A DNA stretch of 21,111 nt from SD8 sp035528475 (GTDB taxonomy: Archaea; Halobacteriota; Methanomicrobia; Methanomicrobiales; Methanospirillaceae): contig DATKYO010000053.1 of assembly GCA_035528475.1 (NCBI GenBank), positions 1 through 21,111 of the forward strand. The letters are read 5' to 3'. Position numbers and translations under genes: made by a program. Under the pieces are notes generated by a model, which ran no database searches, had not been told where the DNA came from, and saw nothing but the letters and a program-made list of their open reading frames with translations. Position 1 is the stretch's first letter. Every line of letters starts with the position of its first letter. Below are positions 7,407-15,321 of the stretch, in pieces.

Positions 7407-10400
7407 TTACCTTCCACTGGCAAATTTTATGATCCCGAATAAGCCACTTTCAACATCATAGTTAACGGATATATCCACGAGGGTTTCATTGAATGTATCA
7501 TAAAATCTGACCTGATATCGCACCTGGGTTGGTCCGAGATTTGGATCGGGATTCGCCATCCGATAGGGACCCTGTATTTTTCGTAGTTCCCAAGCTTCTG
7601 CTGTTTCACCACCTCTCCTTAATTTCATCTCCTCAATAACAGCCTTTTCAAACCTTTCACGCAACCATTTTGGAATTTTTCCTTTAATACCGAGAGAAAC
7701 ACTCGAAGCAGTTGGTGGTACACCATGTGGTACACCTGATGGAGTAGGAGTCACACCAGAAGTAGGAATTACCCTTTTTCCTGGAGTGAACGTATTCCAC
7801 TTTCCGGTATGATCTTGCAGGGTTTTTCCCACAGAAAGACTGCCATCAGGATATACCCAGACTTTTTCTGATGGGGCAAGAACAGGCGCACCTACTTTAT
7901 TTGCTAAGTCCTGGGCAATCCTTGCCTTGTCAGAACCCGTCTCACAGGCCAACAGGCGAATTTTTTCACCCCGATAGCCCTTGCTTTTCATAAAATTTGC
8001 CAGCCAGCGATGGTCCACTTTCACCCATTTCCCGTTATGCAGAACATGAAATGAATCCTCAGTCCCGTGAGTTATTACATCGTAGTACCCTTTTTCAGGA
8101 GTTATATGGGCGACAGCTTTCAGGGTTTTAGCATCACCCGCTTCAACCAGAATTGCTTTCCCGGAAGAGATATCCGGCCTCTTTGGTAATCCGCCTGCAG
8201 GTTCTTCAGGTTTGACAGAAGGGGTGCCCTCCTCAGGTGCGAGTGATTTTGATTTTTTTGGGGTCTCACTTTCCACTCCCTTTCCTCCGGCTGGACTGGA
8301 TTCTTCTGATATTCCTCCCTTTCCTTTGGCAAATTTTTCCTCGGTTGTTTTCACGGTGGGTTTCCATTCCTTCATCGCCTTCCAGCCTGTGCGGATTTCT
8401 CCAAGAGTCATCGCAGCCTGAACCGAAAGCATCACCCACTCCATAGTGCCAGGTTTTGCAACACCAAGCATTGATTTATCCCTCTGGTTTGAAGCTTCCG
8501 CAACAGAATACCGATCAAGGGCATCATCGATATCCCGGGCAGCACTCACCGCTCCTGCTCCTGCAGCAAGGAACGGACCTATAACCGGAATAAATACCAG
8601 CATCGTTTGTAAAAGAGTGAGGCCCATTGTTACCCAGAATTTTTTCACTTCATACTTCTGCAATAGTTCTTCGATTGGCTTAGTCATGGTTTGCGGAAGG
8701 GAATTCTGGGTAAATTTTACTGCTTCGGGAAGATCATAGGGATCGATACCCTCCTTTCCGATTTTTAAAATTGCATCATCAATCTTTTTGATAAGTTTGT
8801 CAAATGCCTCGCGGATACCCTCTGACAGATCCAGATCCGTTGGATAATCGTTATCAACAATATCTTCAGCATCCATCGTGCTGAAAAAGGGGAATTTGTC
8901 GTGGAGATAATACAGTGAGAGATTAACACCATCGATCTGTTTCTGGCGCCAAGTCCTGAGTTTTGTCGCCATAATTGACATCGCTGCCGCGACAAGGTTT
9001 AGGTCTCGTTCTTTTCCGAGAGTTACTACCCGCTCGTTGAAATATTCAATAATTTCCGGTGTACTATAGGGTGTTGTGGCATCGTGCAATCGCATGAACC
9101 TGTTTTCCAGCTCGTCAGGTGTTTTTGAACAGACTATCACTCCTCCTTCAATAGCTTCTAGAGTGATTCGGTAACTCTCAAGTTCATCCTGTAATTTTGT
9201 TAAAAAAACAATATTATTTGCTGCTTTTCGGATAGCATCCAGCAGTTCCTGATGGCTGGGGAGTAATTCAGCTGTATCCTCTGGTTCGCATTTCCGTTTT
9301 ACCCGTGTATGGCTGCTGAGACTCTGGAGGGTATCATCACGGCGGCCTTCCATTGTAGCCCTGTGTGAGGCCATCAGGCCCAGGGCGTTCATCCTGATAA
9401 GTGTGCGAAGTCGGGTCTCAAAAGTTTCCTTTTCCTCATCTGTCTTCGGGACTCCGGCCCGTTCCATCTTCTGCTGGATACTCAAGCTTTCCCCTGTAGC
9501 AGCACCTAATGCTGCTTCAAATTCCTCTGGGAATTTCTTCTTAATGTTTCCCCCTCCCAGCAGAGACCAGGCAGCTGTGTTTTTGGGATCGAGAGAAACA
9601 TTAACCCTCCTTCTTATACTCTCTTGCCGCTGGATTGTTACCTGAGAGTTGCTCAGTTCTGGATTTTCCTGCTGGTCTACCGTATCAGGCATCTGCATAA
9701 CATGTTCAGCAACCCGGCCAGCCTCTTTCTCGTACTGGTCACCCTGTTCACCGACACGAAGTTTTTGATGGATGGGAGTGCACCGGGGACAGCTTCCGGG
9801 CCCAATCCCTTGCTGCACAACATGCGCCATTTCGTGTGCCAGCAGTTTCCTATCACCAGCCCCTGAATCAAATACCACATCCTTCCCAACCGTATACGCG
9901 ATTGCATCCACCGCCCGGGCCGATTCCGCAGCCTTCGCGTCAGTATGCACCCGCACCCCACTGAAATCGTTCCCGAACCGGGGCTCGAAGAACTCCCTGG
10001 TCTGCGTATCCAACGGCTGTCCGGGAGATTGCAGGACTTCGTGGACGATTGGAGGGACGAAAGAATTTCGCACCCCCCCAGGCGCCGACTTCATCAGCAA
10101 CGCATTCTCCCGGGGCTCTTCCTCCTCCTCCAGGCACGAATCATCTCCCTCCAGCGGACACTTCCGCTGCAGCTCCGCCTCCGGCATCCGCATGACCTGG
10201 TCAGCCACCAGGTCTGCTTCCTTCTCGTACTCGTCATCAGGCTCGCCGATACGGAGTTTTGGCTGGATCTTCTTTTGAATTGTCTCCTCGTCGTGGTAGA
10301 GAGCGGCAGCCGGTACATCCCTGCGAACACATCGGCATCCTCTCATTGTCCCCCGTTCAATCGGCACACAGATCTTTCCCCACCTGTGGCAGCCCCCGGT

Positions 10401-10835
10401 ATCCTCGCACCTGAAAGGTCCGGTTTGAGTGCAGAAAGGAGACGAGTGACCCGAAGCTTCCTCGTCCTCCTCATCATACAGGCGCTGTAGTATTTGGACA
10501 GGAATGCCTGTGACACCCGGACGGGAAGTCTCCAGTCCATAATCAGCCGACCTATTCTTTTGCAGCTCCGCTTCCGGCATCCTCATGACCTGGTCAGCCA
10601 CCCAGTCTGCTTCCCTCTCGTACTCGTCATCAGGCTCTCCGATACGGAGTTTTGGCTGCAGGGGGAGGCACCGCGGGCATCCCCCGTCGCACGGGCAGGT
10701 GAGACGCTGGAGAACCCGGAAGCCTTCTCTGGCAACCTGCAGGGGCTCTTTACGCACTGCCGGACGAGCGGTTGCCTGGCTGTGGCTTGTGTCCGGTGAC
10801 TTTTTTTCCTTGAATGCAAGGGCGGATCCGGCCAA
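7407..10835 (-). CDS. large DUF4157 protein with repeated leaders and caspase-like C-terminal domain, putative eCIS effector
   Basis: The 1142-residue product starts at a TTG (10833-10835), supported by GGAGGAG six bases upstream. Leader 1 (45-92) has CPCDGGCPRC and GEPDDEYEREADWVADQ. A Cys-rich insert follows (C135, C143, C149, C156, C167, C169). Leader 2 spans 191-223, the DUF4157 core 253-342 with HEMAH (334-338), and leader 3 (348-385) starts with CPRC. Residues 400-730 are mostly helical and unrecognised. Residues 733-768 are hydrophobic and glycine-rich, a possible membrane-inserting hairpin. After a Pro/Ser/Lys linker, residues about 890-1020 contain DVITHG (His923) and RLLACETGS (Cys964), then APSEKVWVYPDGSLSVG; this pattern recurs in polymorphic toxins and suggests a clan CD-type His/Cys protease fold. 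The last 90 residues look like a separate small domain. Role as injected cargo is inferred from the operon. Confidence 0.85.
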   Translation of the reverse strand: MAGSALAFKEKKSPDTSHSQATARPAVRKEPLQVAREGFRVLQRLTCPCDGGCPRCLPLQPKLRIGEPDDEYEREADWVADQVMRMPEAELQKNRSADYGLETSRPGVTGIPVQILQRLYDEEDEEASGHSSPFCTQTGPFRCEDTGGCHRWGKICVPIERGTMRGCRCVRRDVPAAALYHDEETIQKKIQPKLRIGEPDDEYEKEADLVADQVMRMPEAELQRKCPLEGDDSCLEEEEEPRENALLMKSAPGGVRNSFVPPIVHEVLQSPGQPLDTQTREFFEPRFGNDFSGVRVHTDAKAAESARAVDAIAYTVGKDVVFDSGAGDRKLLAHEMAHVVQQGIGPGSCPRCTPIHQKLRVGEQGDQYEKEAGRVAEHVMQMPDTVDQQENPELSNSQVTIQRQESIRRRVNVSLDPKNTAAWSLLGGGNIKKKFPEEFEAALGAATGESLSIQQKMERAGVPKTDEEKETFETRLRTLIRMNALGLMASHRATMEGRRDDTLQSLSSHTRVKRKCEPEDTAELLPSHQELLDAIRKAANNIVFLTKLQDELESYRITLEAIEGGVIVCSKTPDELENRFMRLHDATTPYSTPEIIEYFNERVVTLGKERDLNLVAAAMSIMATKLRTWRQKQIDGVNLSLYYLHDKFPFFSTMDAEDIVDNDYPTDLDLSEGIREAFDKLIKKIDDAILKIGKEGIDPYDLPEAVKFTQNSLPQTMTKPIEELLQKYEVKKFWVTMGLTLLQTMLVFIPVIGPFLAAGAGAVSAARDIDDALDRYSVAEASNQRDKSMLGVAKPGTMEWVMLSVQAAMTLGEIRTGWKAMKEWKPTVKTTEEKFAKGKGGISEESSPAGGKGVESETPKKSKSLAPEEGTPSVKPEEPAGGLPKRPDISSGKAILVEAGDAKTLKAVAHITPEKGYYDVITHGTEDSFHVLHNGKWVKVDHRWLANFMKSKGYRGEKIRLLACETGSDKARIAQDLANKVGAPVLAPSEKVWVYPDGSLSVGKTLQDHTGKWNTFTPGKRVIPTSGVTPTPSGVPHGVPPTASSVSLGIKGKIPKWLRERFEKAVIEEMKLRRGGETAEAWELRKIQGPYRMANPDPNLGPTQVRYQVRFYDTFNETLVDISVNYDVESGLFGIIKFASGR
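9681..9794 (-). repeat. DUF4157 leader repeat 3 of the large effector
   Basis: This is a partial copy encoding CPRC, LRVGEQGDQYEKEAGRVAEH and MP. It lies after the HExxH core rather than before it, the most diverged of the four copies in the window. Confidence 0.75.
10030..10073. repeat. 44-base block identical between the two DUF4157 genes, copy 2
   Basis: This block is identical to 6964-7007 and marks the shared N-terminal module of the two putative effectors. Confidence 0.9.
10161..10265 (-). repeat. DUF4157 leader repeat 2 of the large effector
   Basis: This encodes LRIGEPDDEYEKEADLVADQ and MPEAELQ, nearly identical to repeat 1, but without the CPCxGGCPRC motif in front. Confidence 0.85.
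10560..10703 (-). repeat. DUF4157 leader repeat 1 of the large effector
   Basis: This complete copy encodes CPCDGGCPRC followed by LRIGEPDDEYEREADWVADQ and MPEAELQ near the N-terminus. Confidence 0.85.
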
Positions 10836-10841
10836 GATTCA

Positions 10842-10848
10842 CTCCTCC
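10842..10848 (-). promoter_or_regulatory. ribosome binding site deciding the TTG start of the large effector
   Basis: On the minus strand GGAGGAG lies six bases before the TTG at 10833-10835, within the 22-base gap after the preceding stop codon. The strong site at ideal spacing supports the rare TTG start. Confidence 0.7.
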
Positions 10849-10857
10849 GGCGAATGC

Positions 10858-13800
10858 CTATCCGATCGGCCTCCGCCTGTCCGGACCGGCCGCGGTCCTT
10901 TTCAATGTGGCCGCCGTCTCCTCTTTCAGCCTCAGATCGGTCATTGCTACGTTCCCTGCAGCGACCGTTGCCTGTCTGCTGCTCAAACGGTTACCTTCCT
11001 TATCGTACACGCTAATCGTGACGCCTTTTGGGGACTCTCTTGCAAGGGAAGCTGTACTTTCATTATCCATGACAAACGAGTAGTAGCCGGAATCATCGGT
11101 TTTGGTCGTACTGACCGTGTCGCCGTTTGCGTTCTCGATCCTTACTTCCAGCCCGGCGTAACCAAGCCCGACTGCGTCGTCAACTCTCCCGTGGACAAGA
11201 GCCTCTTCTTCTTTTACCTCGGGCACTGACATCCTTGAGATCTGTTCATGGGCAATCACTTTATCGAGGACTTTCGACGAACGGGTTACCATCGTCTTCG
11301 CACGATCCGCTTTTACGCTGTCCGGGCCATACCGATCCATTACAACTGCTTCCTGGATGGAACACAGGTCCATCATCCTCTCAACGGCCTTCATGCGTTC
11401 AGCAATCACGGTGTCGTACGCAGATGTTGCCGCCTTGATCATCGGTTCCCTGTATCTGGAGATAGTACTTTGAATCGATTCTTCAGGACCGGCGGCAGGG
11501 GTTTCTTCTGATGCTGCCGGTTCTTCTGGCGGTGGCTGTGTAATTTTAGAATATATATCCACGATACCCCAGAAAAAGAGAGTATATACCTCCTGGCAGA
11601 AATTAATACGTTTATATTTTTCATTAGTCAATGCAGCAATTGTCGGGATAAGGAGACTGTTCCTGTCGATGAAGGAGAGATGCTGCATCGAATTCATTGC
11701 AAAAATACAATGATCTGCCTGGTTTTCCGTCGTATGGTTCATAAGGTAACTCAGCGAGAGGAGAGACAGGAACATTCTCGGCTGTATCTTCCCGTCAACC
11801 GGGGTATCAACCTCTTTGAACCGATTGTTGACTGCCCGCTGGGACAGGCCCAGGAGTGCTGTATTGATGAGCACATTTGAATCAGAGTTCGTGCATTTGG
11901 ACTGATTGTCAATATAACTAATGTCACCGGTCGATCCGATGAACTGTGAGATGAGTGCGCTGTTTTTTGTACCGAGGTAAACCTGGTTCGTGCTATAAAT
12001 GGTATCGCCGCTCGGTGAATCCAGAGAGTAATAGAGATAACTCAGCAGTGACGGTAACGTGAGAATCATGCCTGGACTGCCAGACGCTGCCTTTTGAGTG
12101 GGTTTATAACCATATAATTCCTCTAGCGATTGTATAACGGACGGCAGGTTGAAAAACCCGCCGATGTTTAAGACAAACACAGTTCCGAAGATATTTTCAA
12201 TAACCGAAAACGGCGTGAGAGAGGGAAGATTTCCAAGGAGTGACCACAATCCGCCGCCGTTGACGAGCCGGCTGCAGAAATAGTTATGGGTGACTGAAAC
12301 CGGTCCGTAGGCAAAGATGACAAGGGCGTTGCCTGCAGGCTGGTCAACGGTATTTTCATGCACAACGGCTGCATTTTTCCCGCTCGGCGGCATGATTCCG
12401 GGCATTGCAAGAGCTGTATCGCTCGTTGTCGAGGTTTCATGCGTCATCGGTGTATTAGGGGCCGTAATGGACTCTGTTCTATACAGGTTATCGAAATCGG
12501 TGAATGCTGATGCGGTTCCGAGAACGATGCCCCCGCTTATGCCGACGCCGATATCCGACCTCTCGACCTTGCCCGAATAACCATTCCCTGTGATGGTGTT
12601 GCCCGTAATTGTTGTGCCATTGCCGAAATAGACATAGATGCCGCAGACATGGCCCTGCTGCAATGAACCGTTGCCCGTGATGGTATTCCTCGTTATAGAG
12701 AGATCGGAACACAGCCCAAGGGCAATACCGCCGATCCCAAGATTTTTCAGGGTATTTTTTACTGTCACATTATCTGGTGGATGCTGCAGGCAGTCGCGGA
12801 TCCTGTTTTTATCGATACCCAGACCGAAAACGATTGTGTTGAGGACAGCATACTCAATAGGTTCACGGATCAATTCGTCCGGTTTTTTTGAAAATTCAGC
12901 TTTTCCGTACAGGTCGAACCCGCAGATACCGGAAAGCCCCATGCCGGCGATTTTATTTCGTTCTATAAGCACGTCGTGGACGAACGGCATCGCGGAGGGT
13001 GCTTCCTTTTCAATCGATTTGTCTTCTGCATCGGTTGTTTTTCCCTGCGACGATTCAGTTGCTCTCTCTCTGTATGTACCAAATACCTGTCCGAATGCGT
13101 CAGCCACTTTCCCGGCCGCGGCGGCAAGGGTATCTCTTGGCTTTGCAACCGTCTCATTTGAGGCCGTCTTCATCGCAACTGTCCGGTTCACCGCGCTGAT
13201 GCTTCCGCCCAGCGTAATTCCGTTGCCAGCCCCGCCGATAATTATGTTTTCGGTGATGACGATCCGTTCCGAACCCCCTGCGACGAGGATTCCGCCAACA
13301 GCTTTGTAGATTTTTCCGGCATATACGATAGACTCCCCTGGATAAGCGGTACTTCCGTAAGCAGATCCAACATCTGCCGATACGGTGTCAGACCAGTTGT
13401 CGTAGGAATCCTCAGGATCGCTGCACGGATCGTAGACAGAACCACCCCCTGGCGGTTCTTCCTCCTCAGGAGTTGTCGGGGCCGACAGGATGGTGAGAAT
13501 ATTTCGCTCGATCAAGCAGGTATCCGCAAGGACCGCTATTGCCTGGTATCCGCCGACCCGGTCGAGCATCTCGATCCGGTTATTGCACAGGACCAGATCC
13601 CTGATGCTGCCAGTCGTTTCGGGGGTACCGATGGCATATGTCAGCGCTACGATCCGGTTGTTTTTTATCGTGATCTCTTTTGAAGAAGTATCTGTCGTGG
13701 CGTTGATTTTAACCGCACCGCCTGCCAGGTTGATCATCGTAAGGTTCTCGATGCTTACTATTGAGGAATCTTCAATAGAGAAGATCCAATTCGTGTGACC

Positions 13801-15312
13801 TATCGCTGGTTTGATGACGGATTCGATTCCGCATCCCCGAATCCGGATATTCGTTTTGCCACTGATTATTACAGAGGCCGCATGTTCTCCGGGAAGCAGG
13901 TAAATCTCTCCACCTTTCGGAGGCAGATTGACAATCGCTTCCTGCAGGGAGTTATAATCGCCAAAAGATGTCCTGCCGTCGCCGACAGAATACGTACAGC
14001 ATATATTGCGGTCGATAAGAGGTCTGAAATGTATGCGGCAGTCGGTTATGCTGGCGAGTGTGTTGTTCTCTCCCCATTTGATAATTGCGAGCGGGACCCG
14101 GTGGAAATGGATCCCGTACGGAGAGGCAAAACCTGAACTGCTGCCGACGAGGTACTCCGGATTCGCTGTGGCTGCGCGGACAGGAAACGTCCAGTAATCA
14201 CCCGCTGAATGGACGGCAGGATCATTGTAGTTAAACTGTATATATATCCCGTCTACCAGTTCCCTTTCGTTGGCGGTAAAGTCGCTGACAGGCTGGATGC
14301 CATCCCAAAGCCGGAAGAAGGTGTCCCCGGTACCCGGGATATCCCCATATATTTTCGATGCGACCGGAGATTCAAGGTTATTTTCAGAGTTCAGCGTAAA
14401 CTCTGCGCTGTACACGACCTCGTATCTACCGGTCTCTTCGTCGAACTCGATCGCTTCAAGATAGAATGTCGTAAGTTCCGAATTGATAATCGCCTGCAGG
14501 TTGTCGTGGATCGTTGCAACGACATTTGAATCCTTTATTTTGAACTCCCCTCTCCCGACAAGACCGCCGTTGAATCGCGACCATTTGAAAAATGCAGCAG
14601 AAGAATCACCAGTTTCTGCAATCTCGATGCGATACAGGAAATGTTCGATTCCGGCATAACCGCCGGTATCGGTAACAGGGCATTCGGTCGTGCCGGACGA
14701 CGGCTTTTGCAGTCTCACCCTGAGTCCGCCTTTTTTCGGGAAATCGTCAGCAACTTTCCCGTAGATGTCCGGGCAATCCAAGGTATCGTCAAGCCGCAAA
14801 AGCCTGAAGGCTTTTGCAGTTACAATTCGTTCGGTGGTATCAGGCCCGCCCAGTGCCGGTTCAAGCCAGGTCTCCTTCGCCTGGAATGCACTCACAGACT
14901 CCCTCCAGACTTCGAGGATGATAGCGTCGCGGGTACCGACAGTCCCAGGGGGAGGTGAAGGCACATCCTGGAATGGCAGCTCGAGAAACCCAGCTTTGTA
15001 TTTATCACCTGCAACCGTAACCTGAATTCCGTCGACCCAGGCCCTGCCGCCCTGGATGGTGACTTCAACGGATCCGTCAGTTGCGGGAGAGTCGACACTG
15101 GTCACTTTCAACGCATCTGGCTCCCCTGACCGGACCGCAGCAACACCTGCACCAATGATGTCCTTACCAGCGGTATCCTGCCAGCCAAGGGTGATGAGGG
15201 CCTGATCGTTCAGGTCAGGGTCCAGAATAATTCTGCCCTGCTGGTGCAGGACGGCACTGATATTTTTTTCCCTTTTCTGATCCCACGAGGAAAAATCTCC
15301 ATGCAATGTCAT
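10858..15312 (-). CDS. DUF6519 / right-handed beta-helix protein, putative eCIS tail fibre
   Basis: The 1484-residue product begins with a DUF6519-type N-terminus (HGDFSSWDQKREKNISAVLHQ and QGRIILDPDLNDQ, about 1-45) typical of proteins encoded in phage-tail-like clusters. Residues up to about 435 form a head region. Residues about 440-1240 are a parallel beta-helix with many NNRI, ENI and ITGN rungs (for example TTITGNTITGNG near 900), a fold common in tail fibres and spikes. A Pro/Glu/Ala linker (about 1260-1285) and a helical stretch follow. Residues about 1370-1462 are an Ig-like, CNA-B/SpaA-type or carboxypeptidase-regulatory-like domain (VHGRVDD, then TKTDDSGYYSFV). No signal peptide is seen. 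The ATG at 15310-15312 follows a GAGATGAT site that overlaps the upstream stop region, with a 9-base gap. A role in surface recognition by the particle is inferred. Confidence 0.88.
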   Translation of the reverse strand: MTLHGDFSSWDQKREKNISAVLHQQGRIILDPDLNDQALITLGWQDTAGKDIIGAGVAAVRSGEPDALKVTSVDSPATDGSVEVTIQGGRAWVDGIQVTVAGDKYKAGFLELPFQDVPSPPPGTVGTRDAIILEVWRESVSAFQAKETWLEPALGGPDTTERIVTAKAFRLLRLDDTLDCPDIYGKVADDFPKKGGLRVRLQKPSSGTTECPVTDTGGYAGIEHFLYRIEIAETGDSSAAFFKWSRFNGGLVGRGEFKIKDSNVVATIHDNLQAIINSELTTFYLEAIEFDEETGRYEVVYSAEFTLNSENNLESPVASKIYGDIPGTGDTFFRLWDGIQPVSDFTANERELVDGIYIQFNYNDPAVHSAGDYWTFPVRAATANPEYLVGSSSGFASPYGIHFHRVPLAIIKWGENNTLASITDCRIHFRPLIDRNICCTYSVGDGRTSFGDYNSLQEAIVNLPPKGGEIYLLPGEHAASVIISGKTNIRIRGCGIESVIKPAIGHTNWIFSIEDSSIVSIENLTMINLAGGAVKINATTDTSSKEITIKNNRIVALTYAIGTPETTGSIRDLVLCNNRIEMLDRVGGYQAIAVLADTCLIERNILTILSAPTTPEEEEPPGGGSVYDPCSDPEDSYDNWSDTVSADVGSAYGSTAYPGESIVYAGKIYKAVGGILVAGGSERIVITENIIIGGAGNGITLGGSISAVNRTVAMKTASNETVAKPRDTLAAAAGKVADAFGQVFGTYRERATESSQGKTTDAEDKSIEKEAPSAMPFVHDVLIERNKIAGMGLSGICGFDLYGKAEFSKKPDELIREPIEYAVLNTIVFGLGIDKNRIRDCLQHPPDNVTVKNTLKNLGIGGIALGLCSDLSITRNTITGNGSLQQGHVCGIYVYFGNGTTITGNTITGNGYSGKVERSDIGVGISGGIVLGTASAFTDFDNLYRTESITAPNTPMTHETSTTSDTALAMPGIMPPSGKNAAVVHENTVDQPAGNALVIFAYGPVSVTHNYFCSRLVNGGGLWSLLGNLPSLTPFSVIENIFGTVFVLNIGGFFNLPSVIQSLEELYGYKPTQKAASGSPGMILTLPSLLSYLYYSLDSPSGDTIYSTNQVYLGTKNSALISQFIGSTGDISYIDNQSKCTNSDSNVLINTALLGLSQRAVNNRFKEVDTPVDGKIQPRMFLSLLSLSYLMNHTTENQADHCIFAMNSMQHLSFIDRNSLLIPTIAALTNEKYKRINFCQEVYTLFFWGIVDIYSKITQPPPEEPAASEETPAAGPEESIQSTISRYREPMIKAATSAYDTVIAERMKAVERMMDLCSIQEAVVMDRYGPDSVKADRAKTMVTRSSKVLDKVIAHEQISRMSVPEVKEEEALVHGRVDDAVGLGYAGLEVRIENANGDTVSTTKTDDSGYYSFVMDNESTASLARESPKGVTISVYDKEGNRLSSRQATVAAGNVAMTDLRLKEETAATLKRTAAGPDRRRPIG

Positions 15313-15321
15313 ATAATCATC

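Noticed and set aside
12638..13309. 223-residue plus-strand frame antisense to the beta-helix gene
   Set aside because: It is a shadow of a well-supported 1484-residue gene; its Arg/Ser/Pro-rich translation shows no domain.
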